From the NCBI RefSeq assembly GCF_001661345.1, contig NW_017962913.1, positions 1,989,428 through 2,053,427 of the forward strand: 64,000 nt of DNA, given 5' to 3'. Below the pieces are notes generated by a model that was given only the letters and a program-made list of their open reading frames with translations, did not search any database and had not been told where the DNA came from. The position numbers and the translations under genes are program-made. Shown here in pieces: positions 45,461 to 56,699 of this stretch (position 1 is the stretch's first letter; each line of letters begins with the position of its first letter). Source of the DNA: Ascoidea rubescens DSM 1968 (lineage: Eukaryota; Ascomycota; Saccharomycetes; Ascoideales; Ascoideaceae).

Positions 45461-47820
45461 GTGTAACCCTGTTCTTTCGCTGAGACATTAGAACATACAT
45501 GTGTTCAATTGATTATCTATCGGGGCGAAGCACAGTGATTTCTACGATTAACTGACTAATTCAACTAATTTAAATTGGCATTCAATAGCAAATTAAGTTA
45601 CTCACCATTCGCTAATGAGAATTTCACCAACAATATATTTGGATTGATCTATCCTAGCACTTATTCCAAATGCACTTCTATTTGCCAACAAATTCACCCA
45701 ACATATACTTCCCAATAATTCTGGTGTTTGAGCTCTGCAATTTCAAAGGTTTTGTAGTGTTTAGAATCGAAGAACAAGATTTACATCACTTCAATGTCAT
45801 TAATATATCTGAATCAGTGGTGCTCAATTTTGTTTAAGCTATTCAAAAAATTGAGAGGCCTTTGTGGGTGGTTCATGGGATTTAGCCAATCACGCTTATT
45901 GTCGAGAGACAAACCATTTCGCACTACGTTGGCACAAATCATCTATAAGCTGTTGATTTGCTCATACACCGCAATAATCATACTATGTCGGCAATCCAGT
46001 GAGTGATTGGCCAATTTGATGTTTGTATTCAATATATGCAAACATTTACAACATTAATCATATTTCTTCATGAATGTGGAGGAGGCATGGCAACAGATTC
46101 TTTAATTCATCCACCAAGTCTTGGCTTTTCTCCAGTATTAATATCGTCACTTTCCACAAAACTGAATATTATTCTTGAATCTATTCTAGCAGTAAAATAT
46201 TCAACTCTATTCACTACATGTGTTCGTGCAGCCAATTCAAGAGCATATTTAACGTGGAGCATTCCATCAATGAAATTAACATTTTTGAATCACATTTCTG
46301 ATCCAGTTTAGAGAGCAAATTTGAAGTCATGACGACAGTTAGCGTAATTAATTTTGTTGCTTGTAGGAAATTTTGCTCCTAGTCCAGAATTTCACTTGTA
46401 GTATCCAATGCAACAACATTTAACGCATTTAACGCCAGTAGACGCAATATTTGCTTCCTGCAACTCAGCTCACAGCTTACTCCAATGACATGTCGTTCCT
46501 ATCAATCCATTTCAATATCATGCATTTATGTTTCTCGAGATATCATTAGTTGAACTAAATACCGTTTCGTTGGTAACAACAAAAGACCTGCCAGCCGATT
46601 ATTGGACATATCATAATTTGCACCACATTTGTTATTCAACTTCAGAATGTCAGCTCAGGTAATACTTCATAATCGAGGATAATCACTTGGGCTCCCGAAA
46701 ATCTTCTCATCCACTTTTTTGTACTTAAACACAACGACTGATGGACTTTTAAACTTGCAAAAGGCTCTGCTTGGGAGAACTGCCAATATTCGGAGATTCT
46801 CATTAATCAAAATGGACATGTGGATTGCATTATCTTGATTCTAGTTTCCAATTGCTGTGCATTCCTAAGTAGCTTTGACTAGTGCTTCAATAATACCGCA
46901 AATGTTCTTCGAGGTTGATTGAGTTCAGCAGCAGCGATCAATCCTATTATGCAATCCCTCCATTCGTGTCAGTGCCAATGGAGATGCTCCTGGTAAGCAA
47001 AGTACTAAACAACGGCTATTCACCCCTGATGTCCTAGAAGAATCATTTATGATTGATTGGAGCAAGAGCATTAGGTCATCAGACATGTTGACACCAATGT
47101 GATATTTGCTGATGACCATTGATTGGTCAAAGCCAAGATTGAAAGTCAGTTGAAAAACTAAATTCATTACGGTTAACGACTGTCATGATCAATTATTTAA
47201 TACAGTCAATTTCCAAGCTTATTCAAATCGCATTTTTATAAAATATTAATATAATGGAGCTTTTGATGGATATAAATCCATTTGAAAAAATATTTATTCA
47301 ATGAGTCCTATGAGTCACAAATACTAAGTGCAGCTCTAAGATCCAACTTATTTGCTTTGTCAACATAGAACACAGCAAATTGTGAAAGCAATTTGTTGAA
47401 TTAGAGGGATTCAGAAAAAGGAACATATCTTGTTAAGAGAAAATGAAACGCTATGCGAACATAGTTCTAATTCATGTTCCATGCACTGGAAAGCCGAAAT
47501 GGGTCTAACTTAAACTAAAAACATAGCAAGATGGAAGAATAATCGTAGTTCGATTTTTCATAATTAAATCTGGAATCATATGACTTGGAATGGCGATGAT
47601 CCAAGGGTCGGTGGGGTTCAGAGCGTGGTAATTGGTTTGAATCAGAGGGAGAGATTTGAAGTTAAAATAATATTGGTAACTAACATTCGTTTGTTTACGT
47701 ATACAGCTTTGGTTGATGACAACGCAACAGCTGATTGCTGAATGAAGAGCTCGACCGCAAGTTATCTCCTATCAACGAAAAGAAGGTACGCTTGCTTTTG
47801 CTTGTATCGCTATTACTAGG
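45460..47820 (-). pseudogene. Unassigned pol part of element G (46-47.8 kb) and integrase start
   Basis: Between the protease and the integrase core lies about 2 kb, longer than in other elements here. The 80-codon minus-strand frame at 46,925-47,167 (NLGFDQSMVISKYHIGVNMS) and the plus-strand 102-codon frame at 46,003-46,311 show no motif I can name. A further insertion is possible. Confidence 0.35.
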
Positions 47821-48240
47821 TCAACCATTTCTATTAGCAACTGATAGACGAGCAGATGATGCCAGATGATAATCTTTGTTAGTAGCAAATTGTATTTCGT
47901 CAAGCTGTCTGAAATCACTATTATCCATTTCAATAATAGTAAAATAGTAACGAAGGCACAAGTGTTCTGTATGAGAAACGGATGCTAACACTATCAAAGC
48001 TGCAGCTAAAAGATATGGACGTTGGTTCACTATATGTTTGCTCACAAGGGATCTAGCAAATACGATTTGCATACAACAGTATCGGCCACAATCGGGAAAG
48101 TACCGATAATTGATTTATAGTTCAACAGATCATCGCCATCGAAGATTGACGATTCAACATTACCTTTAAGTGTTTTGGCTATAAGTGATGTCAATGGTCG
48201 TAATATTTGTTCTTGAACATTAGAGCTATTCGTTTCCATA
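47820..48240 (-). pseudogene. Zinc-knuckle/protease region of element G
   Basis: The 83-codon frame at 47,821-48,072 contains ALIVLASVSHTEHLCL, in the position of the D(S/T)GAS.H block. It ends in SSARLSVANRNG, the (V/A)(A/T)V(A)NG strand of copia protease. The 65-codon frame at 48,042-48,239 lies just upstream, where the zinc knuckle should be, but no knuckle is clear. Confidence 0.48.
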
Positions 48241-48499
48241 TAGTCGTATCAATCAACTTTGAATCGGCTATAAGTCCGCGCAGCATTAACTAAACGGAGC
48301 AACTTTGGAGATCAACATCTTTCATTCAAACGCTCTTCATAACAAAAGTGCATCAGTTTTAGAGGTCAACGTTTGGCTCCGCAGCCATTGAAGTACCATA
48401 ATCATTGATTCATTTTAAGCAGCTTGAGTGGAAAGACAAACACCAGATGGGCGATGCTTGACACTAGTCACTGCTTGCTTTAAAATCATTTTTAGCTCT

Positions 48500-49115
48500 G
48501 TCGAGCCAAATGTGTGAGGCTCGGTTTAATGCATAGAATCAGTCTTATCAACTTCAATTATTGATTTACGTGACAAACCTCCGTCAGCAGGATCACGATA
48601 ATGGGAGTCACCAATTGGATTTGCCAAAAATGCTGTCATGATATTTTCTCTGCTGATGGAGTCGTTCGTCACGGCTGCTAATGAATCCATTAATCTTGAT
48701 GTGTCTGACAAGTTTAAAACGTGGAGCAATACCATCGATATACTGAAGGCGAACCGTGTGAAGAAAACACTTTGCAGTTAATTTTTCAATTAAGCTTTGA
48801 GAGCTATCTCGTTGATGCTTGACATTGCAATCGAATTGATCTCTCCGTACTCTGTTTTCAGCCGATGATAGAGCAAACAGAACATGAAAAGCACCACCTT
48901 CTTTGGAATTTATTTTGGTCGCCAAAACAGCTAAACATCTTCAATTGTTTTGCTATGTTAAAACATCGGGGAAAACTATTTGAGAGACATTATGTTATTT
49001 TGTTAAAAATACATGCCTTTCCTCATCGAAAATGAGAGTCGTCAACTTTTGAGATACTCTATCGAAAAGCTTCACTTTAAATGTGTCCCAAGCCGTTAAC
49101 TCGTTTCCAACTCGT
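48500..49115 (-). pseudogene. gag relic of element G
   Basis: NELTAWDTFKVKLFDRVSQK (near 49,100-49,050) aligns with the C gag start. SSQSLIEKLTAKCF and LNLSDTSRLMDSLAAV, followed by NDSISRENIMTAFLANP (48.8-48.6 kb), match the copia UBN2 gag fold, with its L..L......L..aG..IS.E..V..LL..LP pattern. Two overlapping frames of 105 and 69 codons carry these blocks. Gag forms the particle. Confidence 0.62.
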
Positions 49116-49199
49116 TAAGCAATTGGTGATGATTTCAATGATTTGCAGTTATGAGTATTTCCAGTATTAGACACAATGACTCACCTATAGTAATATCTT

Positions 49200-49790
49200 T
49201 TCTTTTTGAAATCTTGTTTGCTAGGTGGGATGGTATTTATCATGATTGGCCTGAGCTTGTCTTCTATTTGTTGTCAATTGATACTAGTTAGTCTGGAAGC
49301 CAATTTTTGATGAATAAGATGGGAACTAATCCACTAATGAGAACTGTATTTAAGATGTTCAACCAATGGAAGACCAATGAAATCTGATGTTCCACTTGAC
49401 CTTGTACAGAGGAATTAATAACGTCATCCATTAATGGAGCACTCATTTTAATCTGCTGTTCACTATTAATAGATTGGTCGTTTGAGTTCTAAAGTTGTCG
49501 TTACGACGCAAAATCAAATGTTTCGCACTAGTCGTTGAATTATCAGTACGAAGCCCGGACTTCGATGTTTCTCAACTGCTATTGATTTGACTGATTGTCA
49601 CGCATAAGCACAGGTTTCCGTTCGCAATATAATTGCTCTCATCATTCTCTTTCAGTTTTTTTGCAACGCTAATCTCATTCGTTTTTGATGAGTTGATATC
49701 AAGGAATGACCCATTCATGTGTTTTTCACACCATCTTTGGTGGCCCATGACGATGAAATGGAATTGATTGAGCACCAAAAGGAGCTCTGA
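49200..49790 (-). repeat. Probable 5' LTR of element G
   Basis: Placed by the spacing seen in elements B and C: about 0.6 kb ending roughly 80 bp before the gag start. A stretch TATTCATCAAAAATTGGC (minus strand, near 49.31 kb) falls where the LTR TATA region is expected. The 75-codon minus-strand frame at 49,572-49,799 falls mostly inside it and is probably chance. Confidence 0.4.
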
Positions 49791-51160
49791 CGTTAACATT
49801 CTTAAGGCTTTGCTTCACCGTTTCTTTTGGAGAGTCGTAGTAAATATTGATTGAGACATTCCTGTGCAAAACGAATAACTATAAGCAAAGCTCCAATAAT
49901 TGATTGCATCATCAGAAATAATCAATACTGCCTATACTGTTTTACATTTGCTTTGTTTCATCCCTCCGTTTTTCCTACTTGAATGCATAGATGAAATGAG
50001 GGTACTTCATCTATGCAACTTGGTTCCCTTGCAGAAATATTTCCATCCATCTGTAGAGCTTTGATTATCGGTATTTAGAATCCATGGTAGCCGGTGCTTC
50101 TGCCGAGTTAATACACAGATAATAATAATGATTCAACTCTTCATTCAGTTGGATCGGATTGGAAGATCCAAATTTGACCTGAAATAATATTTGACGTACG
50201 TTCCGCACAAGCTAATCCGTAGGCACCATGATGTGCGCCAACCATATCAGGAAAAATTATTTCCGCTATTGTTATGTCTTTTGAGTCGAGGTGTGCTGTG
50301 TTGCAATTTCTATTGAAGCGAAGGACATGTTTTACCATTCAATTATTCCAATATCATCATGGCAAAAGGACTGCTGATTATTCGTTGAGAGATCAATTCA
50401 TTCACCAGAAAATGACCGTAGTTCTTGCAAATGTGAAGCATATCTCATTTTGAGTTGAGAAACAGACAATTTGCATCTCTTCACCTTTGAACAACTGTAG
50501 GGGATCGCTTTTCTCTCACTCAGCAGAGGTGTCTTCATCATTGTCAATTGGAAGTTGGATATGTCTTCAGCATGAGGATTATAGCCATTATCATCCAATG
50601 TAGGAGAACACATTAAATATCTTGGCAAGTTTGTAATAAGCGGGCGATCACATGGATATATCCAACCAACGTTATCAGTTCTTTCTTTCGTGCAACAATC
50701 GCCTCCATTGACTGATTTGATTGATATGTTAGAACATGTTTGATGAGTTTGAAATTCAACCCAGTTTGCAACCTCAGATGTTGGACCTGGATTAAGCACA
50801 ACTTGAACAAGAGAATAAGCATCACCCAACTTACGATTCTTTGAATCCGATTTTGATATAAATTCAATCGCAAATTTGAAGGCTTGAGGGCACTGAAAAG
50901 AATGAATCTTGTCATAGGAACGATGGATATTCACTTTTCTGCAAATCTCAGCTGAGATATCTGATATCACAACTTTTGAAGCATTTATGTTTGCCTAACA
51001 TAATATTTGCTTTCTCAAACTTCTCGCTCAGTTTAATTGATTTGCAAGACATAGTTAACGATACCTGTTCTGTTAATTTATTGGTGCTTTTGAGGCTCTC
51101 ATTAAATGATACAAATGCCATTTGCTTGGCAACATCGCAATCAACTAACCTCAAATCTTT
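49791..51160 (-). mobile_element. Element F: linker and RT fragment
   Basis: The longest frame of the window (190 codons, 50,398-50,970) lies here. SIKSVNGGDCCTKERTDNVG (near 50,670-50,720) aligns at DNA level with E (35.75 kb) and D (52.76 kb), which fits the W..AMN.E block before RT. The 65-codon frame at 50,141-50,338 has TAHLDSKDITIAEIIFPDM and GAYGLACAERTSN, matching the HqLDVKTAFLNGE.. and LYGLKQA.R blocks. The RT stops at the LTR of G. It is a fragment, not a host gene. Confidence 0.52.
49984..50017. repeat. Perfect 12-bp inverted repeat, 10-nt loop
   Basis: TGCATAGATGAA (49,984-49,995) pairs perfectly with TTCATCTATGCA (50,006-50,017). Such a long perfect stem is unusual in this decayed sequence. 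It may be recent or a chance palindrome. Confidence 0.65.
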
Positions 51161-51657
51161 TCAATGATTTATCTTTACAATTATTTTTCGCATCTTCTTC
51201 AATTACCATGTATTGAACAACATCTATTTCTACAACTTCTGCCTTGCAGCATCTAAGCAATCGATATGATTATCAAAAAGTGAAATGATATTGTTTCTAT
51301 TGCTTCATCGGGTTTTACTAAGGTTTCTCTATTTACAACTTCACATTATATATCGTGGATGAAATAATCGTTTTTTAACCGTTCCACCTACTGTATTCGT
51401 CTTGAAGGTTATTCAGTTTTTCCAAGGAGGTTCATCATCTCATAGATATGCGAATGCTACTTCTTTTCATTATGATCTGATAAATGTGTACGATATTTTT
51501 TTAAGTCCCTAATATTCAATGATCGCACTTGCTATTGCACATATTATAGACTAGACGTTATTGATGAATTCCTCTTTTAAACATTGTTTATCATTGGTGA
51601 TAGTGACGGCTATGATTACTCAGTATCACAGTAAACAGCATTGATTTTAATTTAAAG

Positions 51658-52126
51658 TTGAATTCTAAAATGATATTACTAAAGAGAGAAACCGAATACA
51701 AAATACATCAATTACGCCTCAATCAATTAGGTGTTAAAATAGTATACAATACCCAATCCCGATTTTCGACCATCTTTCAGTCATTACTGTTCACAATATT
51801 TGAATCTCTTCCAAACTGCGATTTTCACCGCGGTGATCTTGACAAAATTGTCCTGTTACTTCAATGATTCAAGACTAACAATTAAAAGGCTGGGCTTATT
51901 GGCCGTTGTTTACAAGTTCTGTAACGCAAAAATCATCAATTTGTTTGATACTGCTAAGTGTAAATTAATGAGGCACATCACTGCCACTGATTTTAGCAAA
52001 CTCCTAAAGGAATTGTTGAAACTGGGAAAGGAAAAGTCACAGATGCGATTGAATCGGGAGTTGTCAGAAACAACAATGAAGACAACGCAATTTAGACGAT
52101 CGTGGGGTCATATCAACAATTCCTGA
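51658..52126 (+). pseudogene. Integrase C-terminal relic of element D
   Basis: Two overlapping frames (69 and 108 codons) read SRFSTIFQSLLF with ESLPNCDF, then AIFTAVILTKLSC and KIINLFDTAKCKLM. They match the copia integrase pattern R.lR.LLf...LP..FW.eA..TAvYl.NR....K.D..A.kCi. The catalytic core should lie at 51.2-51.6 kb, where only weak traces are seen. Confidence 0.55.
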
Positions 52127-52649
52127 ATCCCGGATCATCTCACACAATCAGGATTGATTGCAACTCATTGACTATCGGAACTATTGAGCTGAAAAAAAAG
52201 AAACTGAGTTGAAAATGAAGCATGATCTGTGCTTCCTAAGCTGGATCTCGATTTGCTGATCGTCATGCAGCTTTCCTGTAGTACGAAGTCGGAGATTATT
52301 CGAAATATCCTTGAAACAACGGATCAAGGAGCAACAAATTTGATGTTTCCCAACGAGCGGCATCTGTATCTTCGAATGTCATCTTTTGAGTCATCAAGGA
52401 ACTAAAAAGAGATGATTGTTAGACAATTCATAATAACTAATCACACTAAGCAATGATTTTGCGGAAGCAAATTCTACGCTAACTGAAGTCAAATGAGTCA
52501 TCTGTTGCGCCGTTCGTCATTTCAAAACAATACGTACAGATGCATGCGATTCGAACCCAATTAAAATGACTAATCAATTAGGTGTCCTGATCACGTCATA
52601 GTTCTTAATGAAAATGAATCAAAATGTCATAGTGAAAAACCTGTGATAT

Positions 52650-54380
52650 CTGATCTCTATTCTGTGGCCCATCGTGCGCTTGACTCAGCTGCAACTCCTA
52701 GTGTGGTAACCCGAGTTGAACTAACAACTGATCAATAAATGGCAACCATTTTCATCAACGCTGCGAATTGTGACAAGATGAGTCCAACAGAAAGAAATGC
52801 CAATGTAGTTTGCTGGATATTTGCTAGCGTCATGCTTCCTTCAAAGACACCGGAAAATCACATTTGTGTTATCAAAGCGGCCGAAAATTTGTTCAATGTT
52901 GACAATATAGCAAACCAGTGGACAACTCACACAGATAGTGGAAAATCGGTCCTCCATCGAGATATTTCAAAACTGTAAGTGCGAGCAATATAAAGCAACG
53001 TTGTTAGCAAAGGAATTTCATGAAAATCTTGGCCATCATTGTTATAATGTTTACGATGCGGAAAAGCCTTATGATTCTCTATGACGAGCCCCCCCTAGCA
53101 ACGTCAGTATCTATCAGTGAGGGGCCAAGACAATGCTTTTAATTGGACCAATTACGATCGCCCATTTCTCTATCATTCTGCAGGATCACAAAAATCAAAA
53201 GAAGATGATTAGGAGGCAAAGGCAGGATTTAGGATTCTATCAACCGCTGCAAAGGTGATTGACAGCGTCAAGAAGCTACTAAAGCCAGCAATGACTCTCT
53301 TCAAACGATGTTTGATTTATTTTTGTTGTACTTGCAAGTTATTTAATTGCGGATTAGGTTGAAGATTTATCTATTGGATGAGAACCACAAGATAAGACTG
53401 CTAGAGCTGAGTCAATAGTTTTGAACTTCTTCACAACGGGTGGTGCGGGATCTGCAATGATTTCTCTTGGTAGTCATATTAATGAAGCAAGTAACTAGAA
53501 CAAGATTTCTCTAAAAGACAGTATTGTAAACGTTCAAGCTGATTCCCAATTAGAAACATTAAGAATGATGATAAGAGATGTATCATTCGGTTTGAAAATC
53601 ATGTTCAATCAAGAATTTTTGATGCTACTGATTAATTCAAATAAGAATCAGCTGTTGGTACGTTGCTGCTCATTGCTAGTATTGTGTGAAATCGCATTGC
53701 ATTGGCTACATTACTTCCAGCTCGAAATATAGTAGGTTCATCGAAACGTCATTTATCTAGTTTTTTCTGAGTGCATCAGTATGTACTTCAAACAAAAGCG
53801 CAGCACATTACTTACAATGATAATCGTATTGAACTAGGTCTTGTTGATTTCAGACTTTTTGACAGAACAGGGTATGCCACAATCAAAGATTATGGTTTGG
53901 AAACATCTCAATATCTGTCAGCTGCTAATGACAGGAATTAACCAAGTGATCAAATTACAAAACCATCGCCGGTAGTTTTCTCAGAATGCTTAATGGAAAT
54001 ATTTGTTCTTTTCGACCCAGAAGAAAGCATCACGTATTACGTTGTCATCCGCTGAAAGTCAATATGATTCATTTGCGCAAGCAATGATAGCTAAGATATT
54101 GCTTGAATACATCATTATTTTAGAAAACCATACAACCGGCTTTTATTAATTCGTATAATGTTCATCATTCTGTTTCTACCCAAAGCCGATGGACATGCTT
54201 CTGATGGATCAGCGTGTTTTGAGGTTGAAATTAATTGAATTGAAGGACTTCATTCTTGCAGGCAATTAATCATTAGTAATAGTAATTGAAATGTGATTGT
54301 GTGTCATCTTCCAAAGGGTGTAGTTGATAAAGCTATACCTCGATGTCTTGATAAGATGTTAAGTCAATTGTGATATTACG
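52650..54380 (+). pseudogene. RT-RNase H relic of element D
   Basis: Blocks come in order. INAANCDKMSPTERNANVV (52,757) is the pre-RT block, and ATLLAKEFHENLGHH (near 52,998) matches KARLVAKGF. NWTNYDRPFLYHSAGSQKSK (near 53,138) is the AFLNG...P.G.. block. TLLLIASIV and IALATLLPARNIVGSSKRH (near 53,660-53,750) match the SLLY.A...PDIA.A......P.KRH block. KKASRITLSSAESQYDSFAQ (near 54,025) is a near-perfect RNase H VtLSSAE.EY block. HLPKGVVDKAIPRCLDKML (near 54,305) fits the RNase H tail. Confidence 0.75.
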
Positions 54381-54494
54381 TGGATATCACCGATTAATCC
54401 ACAATTTCGGAAGAAATACCGAAATTGATTTAATTACCAGCAACATTAGTCACTCATGAAATACTTCCCATTCTCATTGTGAACTCGAAGTTTG

Positions 54495-55085
54495 AAACCA
54501 ATCGAAATTTGATTGTTTTCAGGTGCCAAAACTAAATCAAATGATTTTGCTCTTGAATCGTTATGTATTGGTATTTTTATTTGTAACCAATAATTAAGAA
54601 AAGAAAATGCCATCTTTCGCTAAACTTTGTGAATCTTTTAACCAATTTGATCTTATTATTAGAACTGAACTTGATCAATGCTTAGCGCAAGTCATGATCT
54701 TGGCATTACTATCATTTGAGCTAAGAATATCATTGTCCACTTTAATTCACTAATAATTTCAACTGGTGCTCTAATTCAGGATAACTCACTTGTTCCACTC
54801 ACCCTAGACTTGATTTTTGGACTTTGCTATCTCTATTTGAAAGAGAAGACGCACTTTAATTTCAATTTATTTGATGAGTATTTATAATGATCAAAAGATT
54901 TTTTTGTTAAATGTCATTTGGAAAGCGGAACACAAGAAAAATCTCTTTATTATATTATTGCTTTAATTTTTGAAACATTCTATAATAGTCAATTTGACGT
55001 ATCTTAATAGTATCAAAGGACATAAGAGGAGTATTTCACCGACTAAAACTTGTTTCTCTGCTCTGCAGATATCGGAAGTAAGAAA
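54495..55085 (+). repeat. Probable 3' LTR of element D
   Basis: It follows a weak purine-rich junction (GAACTCGAAGTT before TGAAACC). LTR-like AT-rich sequence follows for about 0.6 kb. Element K begins soon after, so this may be another shared LTR. Confidence 0.38.
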
Positions 55086-56699
55086 ATATCCTAACTGAAA
55101 GAAGCTAATATGTGTGGAAGCTATTGTTGGTGATGTACTTGAGTCAATGGATTGTACTAATGGGATTATTGGCGGGAATAATAAAGATAATTATGCTGTT
55201 ACTCTCATTCTCAGTGTCAAAGCAAAATCAACTATATCAAGAACTTAATCATTAATTTTTTTCGAATAATATTTTTGTATAGCAACAACTCCCTATCTAT
55301 GGTAAAAAACCAGGATGAAATGAATCAGTGAAATCTTCACTTCTCCTGCAAACACATCGCTACCACTTTCTAGTCAGTGTCCCCCAATTTCTTTGTAGAA
55401 ATGGTCCGGCCGAACATTGGTAGCTGCTCATCAATAAAGGATGGCACAAGTTATGATGTACTCCATTGATCCAAATCAATAATGACATTGTGTATTTAGA
55501 TATTCGATTGTTGTCAACAAATGAATTAGAACATTCGATAGATCCAAACATCAAACGGGAAAGTTTTGAGAAGCTCAAATTAATGCCAAGCTTGAGGCTT
55601 GGTTTAGTATTCATCCTGATGTTCTCAATCATATCGTAAGCCATACAATTTTTAAATGAAGCATTTACGGTACATTTCTCGATCTTCATTCAACAAACAC
55701 AAGTATATTTATAATGAGAATACCCTGAAATAATCTATTTAGAACAAGTTCATTTCAATCAGTGAATAGAGCTTATGCATTAAAATTATGTAACACGGAA
55801 ACAGATAAAAATATTATAACTCAAAGCAGTTCTACTATTGTTGCACTCATGCCTTGATCATACTATTGAATTTTGTCTGTGCAGCACATCAGAGTATTAT
55901 TGGTTTGGTCTGCGAATAACCAAAATGATATTGAGAGGAATCAACATTTAGAGAAGGATGTTAGTAATTCCCCCAATGCGACATCAAGCAAATTGTCCGA
56001 GTGGGCTGCTGATCCTTTTGTGGAAAACTAGTAGAAGGAACTCGTTACTAATTTGATAGTTGAACGACTATTATTCAATAGATTGTTACCCGAGAAACTT
56101 TCTGATATGAACGGCACATCTGTAATCAAACGCTGATTACCTTGGTGAAACGCTACACCATTCAGCAAACATCGTTTCAACAGTAACTAATATAACTTGA
56201 GCAGAATACATCTGCGGAATGAAAAAATTGAAGATAACATATGTTAGCAGAGAGCATTTCCAGATCTACAGATCAACCATGAGAGGCAATCGAAAATGAA
56301 ATTAACTTCATTGAAGCTGGTTGCCAAGGCTCCAAAAACCCCTTAGATTATAAAGAGCCGTAATCATTGATCCAAAATATAATTTATTCAATCACAACAT
56401 CATTGTCATATGATACATCAACGCCACAGAATCAAAAGTGATCTAGTGGGAAGACACAAACTATTTCATTTGAGGATCGTTATCTTAATAGATTAGTTCC
56501 AGGATTTCAGTCAGAACATAAATAATGGAACGAGGTTGCAGATGAAAATTAACATGAAACTAGTGGTTCTGGACCGCCAAGAAAACAACTAGTTGTAATA
56601 TCATTTCGGCGAAATCTTAGGCAATACTGTCTCGATGATTATGGTCCAATGATAGGAATGATGCTTTAACTATCATTGTTTTATTCTCCTCCTTGAACA

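Larger units (their letters stand above)
42511..49790 (-). mobile_element. Element G: most complete copia-type fossil in the window
   Basis: On the minus strand nearly every copia landmark is found in order between LTR-sized flanks. It has gag (49.11-48.5 kb), protease (48.0-47.8 kb), integrase (45.5-45.1 kb), linker, RT (44.3-43.65 kb) and RNase H (43.5-43.15 kb). The internal region is about 6 kb, with about 2 kb between protease and integrase that I cannot assign. Its frames are longer than in neighbouring elements, so it may be one of the younger insertions, but it still has dozens of breaks. It interrupts or abuts element F. Confidence 0.72.
51170..54494 (+). mobile_element. Element D: copia-type fossil, 5' part missing
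   Basis: The plus-strand pol starts within the integrase and is then continuous to the RNase H tail (54.37 kb) and a weak purine-rich junction near 54.48 kb. No gag, protease or 5' LTR is present. Minus-strand element F abuts on the left. The RT signature and RNase H are of group 1 type. Confidence 0.66.

Noticed and set aside
50398-50970. Longest reading frame (190 codons, minus strand) as a host gene
   Set aside because: It contains the pre-RT block shared with E and D, and RT blocks follow it in the next frame. It is pol of element F.
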